Shown in pieces: positions 43,008 through 54,411 of a DNA stretch of 54,411 nt (position 1 is its first letter; each line of letters starts with the position of its first letter). The DNA is from Planctomycetota bacterium (GTDB lineage: Bacteria > Planctomycetota > JAJSAM01 > JAJVHW01): NCBI GenBank assembly GCA_021776825.1, contig JAJFFG010000102.1, forward strand, positions 1 through 54,411, given 5' to 3'. The position numbers were made by a program, and so were the translations under genes. The notes beneath the pieces were generated by a model. The model saw nothing but the letters and a program-made list of their open reading frames with translations, was not told where the DNA came from and did not search any database.

Positions 43008-44096
43008 ATGCGGCTCACGCGACGCGACGCCGTCCGACTCCTCGCCGCGGCCGGCGGCTCGCTCCCGCTGCTCGCGCTCCCTGGCGTGGCCTTCGGCGAC
43101 GACGAGACGGCCGAGAAGCCCCAGCCCGAGCCGAAGACTGAGCCCAAGCGCGAACCGACGCGCGTGGACCGCGCCCTCGACTGGCTCGTTCGTCATCAGG
43201 ACCCCTCCGGGACCTGGTCCGACGCGGAGTTCACGACGCGCTGCGAGGGCCAGGCCTGCACGGCGACGCATGAGCGCAGTCCTGTCGAGACGACGGCCTC
43301 AACGCTGCTGCTCTTCCTCGCCTGCGGCGAGACGCACCAGTCGAAGACCTACGGCGACACGGTGAAGAACGGGCTCCGCTCTCTGTTCAACCACGGCAGC
43401 AAGGACGGCCGCTTCGGCGACCTCGCGGGACGCGCTGGCCTGCGCGAGCACATCGAGGGTGCGCTGGCCGTCATCGAGGCGTACGGACTGACGGGGAGCC
43501 GGCTCTTCAAGGCGCGGGGTCAGAACGCTGCTCGCTGGCTGGTCTCGCGGCAGCGCGACTCGGGCGCGTGGGGCGTCGACGGTGACGACGCCCGACTGAC
43601 GGGGCAGGCCGCGCTCGTTCTGCGCGTCACCGGCCAGGCCGATCTCGAGGTCTCGGCGGAAGCCGTCGAGCGCACGTACACCTGGCTGGCCGGACAGGCC
43701 GACGCGAAGACCGGCCGCGTCGCGGACGACGACTCCGCCACCGCCCTGGCGCTGCTCGCCCGCGTCTGGCTGAGCGACGTCGCCACCGCCCGCAAGGATC
43801 CGCTCGTCGCGAAGGCCGCTGCGCACCTGGCCGAGCGGGACATCAAGAAGCTCGGGAGCGGGACGATTACGCATGCCACGTGGGCGCTCCATCAGGCCGG
43901 CAGTGACGACGCGTGGGGCGCCTGGCTCAAGCAACTCGTCGCCCTTGCGGGCAAACGGCAGGTCGCCGGCGAGACCGCGTGCGCCCGCGGCTCGATCTCC
44001 CCCCGCCCCGGCGAGGGCCGCGTCACCGCCACGGTCCACACCGCCCGCGCGCTCGCCACCGTCTGGACGTACCGCCGCGTCTTCGGCGACCGATAG
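43008..44096 (+). CDS. Tat-exported prenyltransferase/squalene-oxidase-like toroid
   Basis: About 362 residues. A twin-arginine type signal (LTRRDAVRLLAAAGGSLPLLAL) precedes a Pro/Glu/Lys linker and a body with repeats of the terpene-cyclase/prenyltransferase toroid fold (ALDWLVRHQDPSGTWSDAEF; ARWLVSRQRDSGAWGVDGDD). The Asp-rich catalytic motif of true cyclases is not visible, so it probably serves another role, as for many planctomycete homologues. ATG 43008 overlaps nothing and lies 66 bases after the lipoprotein fragment. Confidence 0.8.
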   Translation: MRLTRRDAVRLLAAAGGSLPLLALPGVAFGDDETAEKPQPEPKTEPKREPTRVDRALDWLVRHQDPSGTWSDAEFTTRCEGQACTATHERSPVETTASTLLLFLACGETHQSKTYGDTVKNGLRSLFNHGSKDGRFGDLAGRAGLREHIEGALAVIEAYGLTGSRLFKARGQNAARWLVSRQRDSGAWGVDGDDARLTGQAALVLRVTGQADLEVSAEAVERTYTWLAGQADAKTGRVADDDSATALALLARVWLSDVATARKDPLVAKAAAHLAERDIKKLGSGTITHATWALHQAGSDDAWGAWLKQLVALAGKRQVAGETACARGSISPRPGEGRVTATVHTARALATVWTYRRVFGDR

Positions 44097-44108
44097 CCGC
44101 CCAGGCGA

Positions 44109-44154
44109 CCTCGGTCCCGGCCACGGCCCCGCTGCGTGTGGGTGCGGACCGAGG
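44109..44154 (+). terminator. Long-loop hairpin terminator candidate
   Basis: CCTCGGTCC and GGACCGAGG form a 9-bp perfect stem with a long loop, 12 bases after the preceding gene. Confidence 0.4.
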
Positions 44155-44333
44155 GAACCACGCCACCGGAGGCTGAGCTCGTCAGCGTGCCGGCGCGCGT
44201 GCGCCCTGCAGTGCCATTCGAGACGAGACGCGAGTGAACACGACGGCTGGGGTTCGCACGCGACGTGCGGGAGCGTAGGGTGGGGAGGCCAAGCACCGAC
44301 CCGGGTCGGCTACCTCACCAGGAGGCAAGTCCA

Positions 44334-46760
44334 TTGGTCACGTTCCGTGCGTCGCGCGCCGGCTGGCGCCGACTGATTGCACTGCCGCTGCTGGTGACCC
44401 TCGGCGCGCTGTCGTGGGCCGAAGACCCGCCGCAGACCACACTCCAGGCGACGGACGCCGCAGAGACCGACCTGTTCGGCGTCTCCGTGTGCGTGAGCGG
44501 AGACACGGCCTGCGTAGGCGCGCCGTTCGGCGGCGGCACCGGGTCCGCGTATGTGTACACGCGACGCGACGGCGTGTGGACTCGACAGCAGGAGCTCTCG
44601 CCCAATGACGTCGCGGCGGACGACCTCTTCGGAATCTCGGTGGCCGTGAGCGGCGACACCGCTCTGGTCGGCGCGGCCTACGACGACGCCGCGGGCGTGA
44701 ACAGTGGATCTGCCTACGTGTTCACGCGCACGGATGGAGTGTGGACCGAGCAGCAGGAGCTCGTGCCCGACGAGGGGTCGCTGAACAACTGGTTCGGGTT
44801 CTCCGTGTCGCTGAGCGGCGACACCGCCCTGGTCGGCTCGTTCTACGGCGACAACGGTGGTCCGTATCCGGGCACCGCCTACGTGTTCACCCGCAACGAC
44901 GGCGTATGGACACGGCAGCAACGGCTCGCGCCCGATGCCGCTGAGAGAGGGAACTTTGGACGCACGGTCTCCGTGAGCGGCGACACCGCCGTGGTGGGTG
45001 ACGGTGGCGGCTCCGCGTACGTGTTCCTGCGCGCGGACGGCGTGTGGACGCAGCAGCAGAGACTGTCCGCGAGTGATGCCGGCGCCGGGTTCGGGGTCTC
45101 GGTTTCGCTCAGCGGCGACACGGCGTTGATCGGTGCGGCGCAGGATGACGACCGCGGGGCCCGGAGCGGGTCCGCCTACGTGTTCACCCGTACCGCCGGT
45201 GCGTGGACCGAACGGCAGAAGATCACCGCCGCCGATGCCGCGGCCAACGACGAGTTCGGGACGCACGTCTGCGTCAGCGGCGACACCGCTGTGATCGGCG
45301 CGCGCTTCGACGATGACCGAGGTACGGACTCCGGCTCCGCCTATGTGTTCCGGCGCGTCGACGGCGTGTGGGCCGAGCAGCGGAAACTCATCGCGGATGA
45401 TGCAGGAGCGAGAGACGGGTTCGGGCACGCGGCGTCCGTGAGCGCCGGCACGGCCGTCGTCGGCTCGTACGTCTACGACCTCCTCTCGCCGCGCAGCGGC
45501 TCCGCGCTGGTGGTCGATCTGGACCCGCTCACGGTCGTGCCAGAGACCCTGGAGACCACCACGTCCGCGACGGTCGGCGTTCCGCTCGAGGCGGCCGGCG
45601 GCGGGCCGCCGTACACGTGGTCTCTGCTCTCGGGCATGTCGCCGACCGACGATGGTGGGGTGCCCGCGAGCGGCGTTCTGGTCGGTCCCTCGGTCGCCGC
45701 AGGTGACTACCTCTTCGATGTCCGGGTCGACGACACGACCGGCCGCGTTGCGAACGGCCCAGTCCTGGTTCGAGTCAATCCGCTCCCGGAGATCACGACC
45801 TTGGCGATGCTGCCGCTGGTCGTCGACGAACGCCCGTACCGCTTCCCGCTCTCCGCTGCTGGCGGTACGGGGACGCCGACGTGGACCACGCCGAGCTCCA
45901 CGCCCTACGTTGGCATCACAGTCGACGCGACGACCGGGGTCCTCAGCGGCGTCCTGGGCGCGAACGACGGCGGCGGCCCGACGACGACGTTCGACGTCGC
46001 AGTAACGGACGCTCGCGGGGTCGTCGCCACGAAGCAGCTCGACCTCCCGCGGGCCGCGCTGATCCGCTTCCCGCCGAAGAGGACGAAGTCGCCGAAGTTC
46101 ACGATCCTGCCGACTCCCCCGGAGCCGGGATCCGAGGGAGCGGTCGCGGTCGAACTGGTTCGCGGCTCCCTCCTGACGGTCACGGTTACGTATCCCAACT
46201 CGCGACCCGCGCCCGTCGCCATCGGGATCTCCACCGCGGACGGCACGGTGCTCGCTACCGCGGAGTTCGAGAAGGCGACGAAGCGCAGTCTCATCCTCAA
46301 GCACGTGCCGATCCCGGAAACCGGTCGGTACTTCGTCACGATGAGGAGCGTGGCGGAACTCGGACCTGGGGGCCGGGAACTGCTCGCCCAACTCGCGATC
46401 CAACCGCCGAAGCGCACCGAGTCATCCGCTGTCGTGTCGCAGGGTGCGCCGATTGACATCCCGGTCTCCGCACTCCCGGGATCGACGCTCCTCGTCACGG
46501 CCAAGGCCGCGCGAGGCTCCAAGATCCGGCCGCAGATCGTCTCCATCGTGGACTCGACGGGAGCGGCCTTGCTCGACGAGGCCCAGGGTGACGGCAGGGT
46601 CGCGCGCGCCAAGGTCACGGTTGGTGCTGATGGCGAGTTGATCGTCCGACTGGGTGCGGCCTCCGAGCAGGCGGGCAGCGTCACGTGGACCGTCCGGATC
46701 AAGAGCCCGAAGGGCTATCCGTTCGAACTCCCGGATCTCGCAGCGGGCCTGCCGGAGTAG
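44334..46760 (+). CDS. FG-GAP repeat protein with Ig-like domains
   Basis: Exported protein of about 808 residues. A signal peptide (LIALPLLVTLGALSWA) is followed by seven FG-GAP-type repeats of roughly 50 residues, each with the phrase FGxSVSVSGDTAxVG and ending in a WTxQQEL strand. Two Ig-like domains of the He_PIG type (PLEAAGGGPPYTWSLLSG; RFPLSAAGGTGTPTW) and two C-terminal beta domains (FTILPTPPEPGSEGAVAVEL; TVRIKSPKGYPFEL) follow. TTG 44334 is the start: GGAGG lies eight bases upstream and it is placed directly before the basic region of the signal. Likely a cell-surface adhesin or matrix protein. Confidence 0.85.
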   Translation: MVTFRASRAGWRRLIALPLLVTLGALSWAEDPPQTTLQATDAAETDLFGVSVCVSGDTACVGAPFGGGTGSAYVYTRRDGVWTRQQELSPNDVAADDLFGISVAVSGDTALVGAAYDDAAGVNSGSAYVFTRTDGVWTEQQELVPDEGSLNNWFGFSVSLSGDTALVGSFYGDNGGPYPGTAYVFTRNDGVWTRQQRLAPDAAERGNFGRTVSVSGDTAVVGDGGGSAYVFLRADGVWTQQQRLSASDAGAGFGVSVSLSGDTALIGAAQDDDRGARSGSAYVFTRTAGAWTERQKITAADAAANDEFGTHVCVSGDTAVIGARFDDDRGTDSGSAYVFRRVDGVWAEQRKLIADDAGARDGFGHAASVSAGTAVVGSYVYDLLSPRSGSALVVDLDPLTVVPETLETTTSATVGVPLEAAGGGPPYTWSLLSGMSPTDDGGVPASGVLVGPSVAAGDYLFDVRVDDTTGRVANGPVLVRVNPLPEITTLAMLPLVVDERPYRFPLSAAGGTGTPTWTTPSSTPYVGITVDATTGVLSGVLGANDGGGPTTTFDVAVTDARGVVATKQLDLPRAALIRFPPKRTKSPKFTILPTPPEPGSEGAVAVELVRGSLLTVTVTYPNSRPAPVAIGISTADGTVLATAEFEKATKRSLILKHVPIPETGRYFVTMRSVAELGPGGRELLAQLAIQPPKRTESSAVVSQGAPIDIPVSALPGSTLLVTAKAARGSKIRPQIVSIVDSTGAALLDEAQGDGRVARAKVTVGADGELIVRLGAASEQAGSVTWTVRIKSPKGYPFELPDLAAGLPE

Positions 46761-46854
46761 GGCACTCGTCTGCGTTGGTGTCCCCGTCCTCGGACTCGGT
46801 GTGCAACCGCCCGTCCGCTACGGTCCGCGCCTCGATTCGAGACGGAGGACTGCG

Positions 46855-49347
<2,493 letters not shown>

Positions 49348-49371
49348 GTCGTCGCCGCTCCCGAATCCGTC

Positions 49372-49683
49372 TCAGCGACCCGCACCCGACTGTCGCGGAG
49401 GAGTCGGGTCGCAGCGAGCGCGAAGCCTCGAGAGCAGGTCGTAGCCGACTTCTGACGTGAAGCACGGCGCGAGCAGCGTGAGGAGATCACGAGCTTGCTC
49501 GTCACGCAGCCAGTCGACGCTCCAGCCCGTGGCGAGGTCGTCTCCGTGGAGCAGCACGTAGATCCACCGACGGTCGTCGTCGGCGACCCCTGGCGGGACG
49601 CCAGACGCCACGAGCTCGGCAGCATGGCGCAGTCGCCACCGGGACGACTCGACTCCGACCTCGTTCTCGCGGCGGTAGCTCAT
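49372..49683 (-). CDS. Small hypothetical protein
   Basis: 103 residues, no signal or membrane segment, no recognised domain. Visible features are a Trp/Asp-rich middle (DDRRWIYVLLHGDDLATGW) and a basic, Pro-rich end. ATG 49683 is chosen. It converges on the S9 peptidase gene with a 24-base gap. It reads away from the rhomboid gene. Confidence 0.5.
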   Translation of the reverse strand: MSYRRENEVGVESSRWRLRHAAELVASGVPPGVADDDRRWIYVLLHGDDLATGWSVDWLRDEQARDLLTLLAPCFTSEVGYDLLSRLRARCDPTPPRQSGAGR

Positions 49684-49817
49684 GTCGACAGGAGAGTACG
49701 GAACGGCGTCCGAGCCCAAACTGCTGATCCACCGAGCGCGGCTTCGCGCCAGCGCCATTGGCGCGCCGATCCCACATTTCGCTGTCCGCGCGGACCACGC
49801 GCACGGATCCTGCCTGC

Positions 49818-51011
49818 GTGTTCATCCCGATCGGCGACGACAACCCCAGCCGCGCGCGGCCGCTGGTCACGTACGTCCTGATCGCGATCAACGTCGCCGT
49901 GTTCCTGCTCGTCAACGTGCCGGCGATCGCGGCAGGACCCGAGCAGCTCGGCGCCGTGTTCGCCGCGTGGGGCTTCGACGTGCGCGAGCCCTTCTCGTCG
50001 AACCTGCTCACCGCGATGTTCCTGCACGGCAGCATCTGGCACCTGCTCGGCAACATGTGGGTGCTGTGGATCGTCGGCGACAACGTCGAGGACAAGATCG
50101 GTCGTGCGCGCTACGCGATCCTGTACGTGTCGGGCGGACTGATCGCGTCGTGGGCGTTCGTGGCGACGTCGGGGCTGGCACCGGCGGCTGCGCAGGCGCT
50201 CGGAGACGCGACGCTCACCGCGGCGGTCCCGCCCCTAGTCGGCGCCTCCGGGTCGATCTTCGCGGTGATGGGCACCTACATGGTGTTCTTCCCTGAAGCG
50301 CGCATCCGCATGCTCCTCTTCGTGTTGTTCTTCGTGCACGTCATCCCGGTGCGCGCGAAGTGGATCATCGGCGCCTGGGTCGTTCAGGACCTCGCTCTGA
50401 CGATCCTGGCCCGCGGTCCCGCGGCGGGGAGCGTCGCGACCGCGGCGCATGTCGGGGGCGCGCTGTTCGGCATCCTGGCGGGACTGTGGCAGAAACCGCG
50501 TGTCGGGGGCGGAGGGCTCGGCGACGCCTGGGACGTCCACACCGGGTTCGCGTCGTCCTCGGCCGACCGGCATCGCGTGACCTGGATCGAGAACAGCATG
50601 CCGCGTGTGGCGCCACCGGATCCGAGTGAGTCACATCTCGTGGCGCTCGAGGTGCAGATCGTGCGCGACGTCCGCGCCGGGCGCCTCGACGCGGCGCTCG
50701 ATCTCTACCCGCGCTACGAGGCGATGGCGCGCGAGCAGCCGCTGCCGGGGCCCGTCCAGATCGAGATCGCGCACGAGCTGTTCCGGCGTCGCCTGGCCCG
50801 TGAGGCCTACGAGGCGTATCAGCGCTACCTCGAGACAGATCCGAACGGTCCCGACGCCGCGGAGGCGTGCTTCCGGCTGGGCGTCCTGCTGGGTCGCTCC
50901 CTCGACAAACGCGCTGAGGCCGTCGCCTACCTGCAGCGCGCCCTCATGGACCATCCGGACCAGATGGCGCGGGCCTTCGCCAAGGACGAGATCGACCGCC
51001 TCGGAGGCTGA
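49818..51011 (+). CDS. Rhomboid protease with TPR-like tail
   Basis: Intramembrane serine protease of about 397 residues. MFLHGSIWHLLGNMWVLWIVGDNVED is the conserved loop and second helix (split here), the nucleophile Ser144 lies in GASGS and the catalytic His211 in ATAAHVGGALFG. Six hydrophobic segments. A C-terminal part (about 265-397) is helical and TPR-like (LDAALDLYPRYEAMAREQ; YEAYQRYLETDPNGPDAAEAC). GTG 49818 gives the family's usual N-terminus (FIPIGDDNPSRARPLVTY). Substrates are probably membrane proteins. Confidence 0.9.
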   Translation: MFIPIGDDNPSRARPLVTYVLIAINVAVFLLVNVPAIAAGPEQLGAVFAAWGFDVREPFSSNLLTAMFLHGSIWHLLGNMWVLWIVGDNVEDKIGRARYAILYVSGGLIASWAFVATSGLAPAAAQALGDATLTAAVPPLVGASGSIFAVMGTYMVFFPEARIRMLLFVLFFVHVIPVRAKWIIGAWVVQDLALTILARGPAAGSVATAAHVGGALFGILAGLWQKPRVGGGGLGDAWDVHTGFASSSADRHRVTWIENSMPRVAPPDPSESHLVALEVQIVRDVRAGRLDAALDLYPRYEAMAREQPLPGPVQIEIAHELFRRRLAREAYEAYQRYLETDPNGPDAAEACFRLGVLLGRSLDKRAEAVAYLQRALMDHPDQMARAFAKDEIDRLGG

Positions 51012-51183
51012 GAGCCGCTCGCGGCGGGCCCGCGGAGGGCATTCGCTCCGTCCCGCCCGGTCGCTCGGATATCCTCATCGGATTGCAGTCGCCCGACGGG
51101 CGAAAGTGCCCCGGACGGATCCGCGACGAGTGCTCGGACCCGCCCCTGTGCGCACCCACCCGTCGGCCCCTCTGGAGGAACCC

Positions 51184-53181
51184 ATGCGCCCGCCCGCATC
51201 CATCTCGCTGACCCCTGGCAAGCGCATCCTGTTCCTGACGAAGGACCCGGATCTGATCCGTCGCCAACTCGCAGGCGAGCTCGACCTCCGCATGGAGGAT
51301 CTGAGCGTCGGCGACCTGCTCGACGACATCAACACGGACGCCATGACGCCGGCGTGGGTCTGCTTCGACTGGGATCCGCGGGAGATCGCGAAGAACGCCT
51401 ACGCCGGGCTGATCGTCGATGGCGAGCGTCTGGTGCCGGAGCGGGCTCTGCTCGACGGCGGCTTCGAGGTCATCGTCTCCGGTCTGCGCAAGGGCGTCGG
51501 CAGCTCGCGTGAGACGGCGGCGCAGTGCGAGAAGTGGTCGGGTATTCAGATCGTGATCGCTGCGTCGTTCGCGCCGATCCACGCGCGGAACAACATCAAC
51601 CTCGGCACGCTCATGGGCGACCACGCGATGCTCGCGCGACTGCAGAACGGCGAGTCGATCGAGCTGCGCGAGTTCTACGAGCAGTACGACCCCGTCACGC
51701 AGCTCGTCGTGCAGCACGGCGGCCTGTTCCCGTTCGCGAAGGCCCTCGCGGCAAGCGAGGTCGAACTCCCCGCGCCGGACACGGGCGAGCGTCCGATGAC
51801 GATGACCGAGAAGGTCCTCGCGGCGCACTTGGTCGGCGCCGACGGCGAGCGCTGCGTCAAGCCGGGTGATCCGGTCGTCGTGCGCGTCGACGCTGGCTAC
51901 TCCCACGAGTTCACGACCGCGCAGGTCCACGAGTTCCTCTCGCAGGAGTACGGCGAGGACTACGGCATCGCGAACCCCAGCAAGTTCGCGGTGTTCGAGG
52001 ACCACCTGATCTACGCCGACGAGGTCGAGCGCATGGTGCGCTTCCTCCCGAAGATCCAGGTGCTGCGCGACCTCCAGAACAAGTTCCAGCGCCACACCGG
52101 CTGCCTCTCGTTCTCCGCGATCGACGGGGTCAGCCCCGGCATCTGCCACCAGGTCGCCCGCGAGAAGTTCATCGAGCCCGGTGAGTTCGTGCAGGCGACC
52201 GACAGTCACACGTGCATGGGCGGCGGGAACAACTCGCTGGCCTGGGGCGTGGGGACGACCGAGTACGCGAACCTCGCCAAGGCCGGGTTCACCATCGTCG
52301 AGGTTCCGGAGTCCATCCGCTTCGAGCTGACCGGCGAGTTGCCCGAGAGTTGCACCGCCAAGGACGTGATGCTGCACATCCTCAACACGTTCGCCAAGCG
52401 CGAGGACACGCTGAAGCGCGTGATGGAGTTCGGCGGACCGGGGCTCGCGAGCCTCGACATGGACGAGCGCGCGACGCTCGCCAACATGGCCACCGAGTGC
52501 GCGGCGCGTACGGGGATCTGCGAGGCCGACGAGCAGACCTTCAAGTGGATCGCCGAGCGGCACCCGAGCCAGGTGACGCTCGACGAGTTGCGTGCGAAGG
52601 CGGTCACCGCCGACGAGGGCGCCCACTACGACGGCGGCGTCCACACCATCGACCTGGCGGAGATCCGTCCGATGGTGGCCCACCCCGGCGACCCCGACAA
52701 CGGCATCCCCTCCGACCCGACGAACGGCGCGCTGATCACCGAGATCGGCGAGGTGAAGATCGACATCGCGTACGGCGGGTCGTGCACGGCGGGCAAGGAG
52801 ACCGATCTCGATCTCTACGCGCGCGTCATGCAGGCCGCGCTCGACGCGGGGCGTCGTGTGCACCCCGACGTGCGCTTCTTCATCCAGTTCGGCTCCTCCG
52901 ACGTCGCGACGTACGCTCGCGCGAAGGGCTACGTCGACGTCTTCGAGAAGACCGGCGTCAAACTGATCGCACCGGGCTGCGGGGCTTGCATCGGCTGCGG
53001 TCCGGGTGTCTCGGACCACGACGGCAACGTCTCGGTTTCGGCGATCAACCGGAACTACAAGGGCCGTTCCGGCCCGGGGCGTCTCTACCTGGCGAGCCCG
53101 CTCACGGTTGCCGCTTCGGCGGTGATGGGTCACATCGCGGCGTACGAGCCGGACCTGTTCCGCGAGCCGGTCCCGGCGTAG
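51184..53181 (+). CDS. Aconitase-family hydratase, swivel domain first
   Basis: Fe-S hydro-lyase of 665 residues. The swivel domain comes first (DINTDAMTPAWVCFD; SGLRKGVGSSRETAAQCE; NNINLGT), then the catalytic domains 1-3, an order seen in AcnB but here without the N-terminal HEAT domain. Cluster cysteines are Cys344 (DSHTC) and Cys599 and Cys602 (GCGACIGC). It could be an aconitase, a 2-methylaconitate-type or 3-isopropylmalate-type enzyme; sequence motifs do not decide. ATG 51184 has GGAGGA upstream. Confidence 0.88.
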   Translation: MRPPASISLTPGKRILFLTKDPDLIRRQLAGELDLRMEDLSVGDLLDDINTDAMTPAWVCFDWDPREIAKNAYAGLIVDGERLVPERALLDGGFEVIVSGLRKGVGSSRETAAQCEKWSGIQIVIAASFAPIHARNNINLGTLMGDHAMLARLQNGESIELREFYEQYDPVTQLVVQHGGLFPFAKALAASEVELPAPDTGERPMTMTEKVLAAHLVGADGERCVKPGDPVVVRVDAGYSHEFTTAQVHEFLSQEYGEDYGIANPSKFAVFEDHLIYADEVERMVRFLPKIQVLRDLQNKFQRHTGCLSFSAIDGVSPGICHQVAREKFIEPGEFVQATDSHTCMGGGNNSLAWGVGTTEYANLAKAGFTIVEVPESIRFELTGELPESCTAKDVMLHILNTFAKREDTLKRVMEFGGPGLASLDMDERATLANMATECAARTGICEADEQTFKWIAERHPSQVTLDELRAKAVTADEGAHYDGGVHTIDLAEIRPMVAHPGDPDNGIPSDPTNGALITEIGEVKIDIAYGGSCTAGKETDLDLYARVMQAALDAGRRVHPDVRFFIQFGSSDVATYARAKGYVDVFEKTGVKLIAPGCGACIGCGPGVSDHDGNVSVSAINRNYKGRSGPGRLYLASPLTVAASAVMGHIAAYEPDLFREPVPA

Positions 53182-53202
53182 CGCGGCGCTCGACCACACG
53201 CG

Positions 53203-53961
53203 ATGACGAGCTGGACGCCGGCCGACGTGCTCGTGCGCGCCGTCCGTCGTCCGCTCGGCCTGCAGATCCTGGGTGCGTCGGCTGTCACCCTGCTCTTCGG
53301 CAGCACGGTCGGAACGGTTCTGTTCGTTCTCTTCGGCGGCGCGAACGCGACGTTCGGTCGATACCTGCTCGTCACCACGTCGGTCGTGCCGTACGTCGCC
53401 GCTCTCGTGCTGGTGCGGATCTGGTGCCGGCGTCCGGCGGAACGGGACGTCGACGCGCGCCCACGGACGTGGTGGCTTCTCTGCCTCGCCGCCGGCCTCG
53501 GCGACGGCGTGTTCGGCATCGCTCTCTTCCCACTCGCGTCTGGAGCCCCCTGGAGCTTCGCGCTGCCGATCGCCATCGTCTACCCGCTGCAGTTCGCAGC
53601 CGTGGCCGTGGCGGCCGACTTCAATCGCGCGTTGGGGCGTTTGGTCGCGCTTGGGATTGGACTCGCGCTTGGTGCGCTCGTAGCGGTGCAGTTGATGACG
53701 CCCGGGCGCTGGGTGCCTCTGTGGGAATTCAGCATGCTCTCGCTGGTACTGACCGTCGTGGCAGGCATCGTGCTCATTCCCGTCGCGCTCCTGCAGTACC
53801 GCTTCCGCATCCTCGCGTATGTGCTGCGCGTGAAGTCGGTCGACGACGTCGAGGGCACGGAGTTGCCGCGCGGCGCGCAACCCGGCGCCACCCAGAGCGA
53901 GGATGCGCAGCCGGCCGACATCCCACCGGCGCCGCGACGGGCAGGTGACGACGCTGCGTGA
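53203..53961 (+). CDS. Six-helix membrane protein
   Basis: 252 residues with about six hydrophobic segments (ILGASAVTLLFGSTVGTVLFVLF; PIAIVYPLQFAAVAVAADF; MLSLVLTVVAGIVLIPVALL) and an acidic, Pro-rich tail. No known family recognised. Followed by an overlapping related frame. ATG 53203 lies 21 bases after the aconitase gene. Confidence 0.7.
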   Translation: MTSWTPADVLVRAVRRPLGLQILGASAVTLLFGSTVGTVLFVLFGGANATFGRYLLVTTSVVPYVAALVLVRIWCRRPAERDVDARPRTWWLLCLAAGLGDGVFGIALFPLASGAPWSFALPIAIVYPLQFAAVAVAADFNRALGRLVALGIGLALGALVAVQLMTPGRWVPLWEFSMLSLVLTVVAGIVLIPVALLQYRFRILAYVLRVKSVDDVEGTELPRGAQPGATQSEDAQPADIPPAPRRAGDDAA

Positions 53962-54303
53962 TCGCGAACCCAGCGACCTCGTGACGCGGGCGCTGCGTGC
54001 TCCGCTCGGGCTGCAGATCATCGGCATGCTCGGTCTCGCGCTGCTCGTCGGCGGCGGGACCGGGACGTTGATCTGGGTGCAATCAGCGCACGGTGCACGG
54101 GCGATTGCCTGGTACTACGTCGTCGCGACGGGGGTGGCGCCGCTGGCGGCCTCCGGGGTGTTGGCGTGGGCCTGGTGCCGCCGTCCGGCGTCGACCGAGG
54201 TCCCGGCTTCGACACGGCTCTGGCTGACCGCTTGCTTCGTGGCGGGCGTGGGGGACGGTGTCTACTCCGGCGTACGCGTCCGATCCAGCCATCTGGCGCC
54301 CCC
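53945..54303 (+). pseudogene. Truncated paralogue of the preceding membrane protein
   Basis: GTG 53945 opens a frame that repeats the start of the previous protein: DLVTRALRAPLGLQIIGMLG corresponds to DVLVRAVRRPLGLQILGASA, and AGVGDGVYSG to AGLGDGVFGI. After that the similarity is lost and the frame runs on into the next gene's leader. It overlaps the preceding gene by 17 bases. A deletion or frameshift after 54272 is likely. The end given is approximate. Confidence 0.55.
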
Positions 54304-54348
54304 GCGTGACGGCCTGAGACTGCCCCTTCACCACAGGGAGGGACAGCG

Positions 54349-54411
54349 ATGGACAAAGCAGGCTGGGGACGGAAGGCGACGGCTCGCGAGCGCGAGATCC
54401 GGGAGATCCTG
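54349..54411 (+). CDS. Start of unknown gene, cut by window edge
   Basis: ATG preceded by AGGGAGGG nine bases upstream; only the first 21 codons are visible (a basic, charged start, RKATAREREIREIL). Too short to classify. The clear ribosome binding site supports a real start. Confidence 0.5.
   Translation, partial: MDKAGWGRKATAREREIREIL

Noticed and set aside
50944..54027. Very long minus-strand open frame across the aconitase region
   Set aside because: It is antisense to the clear aconitase and membrane-protein genes; such frames are common in GC-rich DNA with strong third-position bias.

Overview
This 54.4 kb, GC-rich window is bacterial chromosome, densely coded on both strands, with many exported, lipid-anchored and membrane proteins. 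The gene mix points to a Planctomycetota-like bacterium: a Ser/Thr kinase fused to a WD40-type propeller, a CRTAC1/ASPIC-UnbV protein, FG-GAP proteins, a Tat-exported prenyltransferase-like toroid, AlgI/AlgJ-type and wax-synthase-type acyltransferase pairs and a VHL-like domain. This assignment is an inference. No rRNA, tRNA, CRISPR array or insertion sequence was recognised.

Layout. (1) 0.2-3.7 kb, minus strand: a membrane sensor kinase and a sigma-54 activator response regulator. (2) 4.1-20.4 kb: a cell-envelope redox region with a cupredoxin, a beta-barrel protein, a toroid-like lipoprotein, a porin-like lipoprotein, CRTAC1, a GMC oxidoreductase with its gluconate-dehydrogenase-subunit-3 partner, a broken HtrA-like protease, a second toroid-like protein, an eight-haem and a three-haem cytochrome c. 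A second cupredoxin lipoprotein (20.5-21.3 kb) faces it. A sigma-54-type promoter at about 4.0 kb lies between the activator and the first of these operons. (3) 21.5-28.3 kb: an FMN/Fe-S glutamate-synthase-like membrane protein and then two genes that read as selenoproteins (23499-24380 and 26309-27454). They flank a phosphate permease and a truncated thioesterase, and an orphan HvfC-like protein follows. (4) 28.4-28.75 kb: a decayed copy of the CRTAC1/GMC junction, then a glycine-rich RRM protein with a strong terminator. (5) 29.6-33.9 kb: two acyltransferase operons. (6) 34-46.8 kb: a SUFU-like/propeller membrane protein, an epimerase plus glycosyltransferase pair, a propeller kinase, a frameshifted lipoprotein, a prenyltransferase-like toroid and an FG-GAP protein. 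(7) 46.9-54.4 kb: an S9 peptidase with a VHL-like insert, a rhomboid protease with a TPR tail, an AcnB-order aconitase and two related membrane proteins, the second apparently broken.

The most notable discovery is the selenoprotein pair. In each, an in-frame UGA sits exactly at the first Cys of a thioredoxin CxxC motif (U-P-G-C and U-P-P-C), the frame stays open across it, and a SECIS-like hairpin lies 13-17 nt downstream. Both genes also share an upstream hairpin (GGGAACAC ... GTGTTCCC type) ending about 40 nt before the start codon, which suggests co-regulation. A second theme is the duplicated cupredoxin plus toroid set next to multihaem cytochromes, possibly an undescribed periplasmic oxidation or electron-transfer system.
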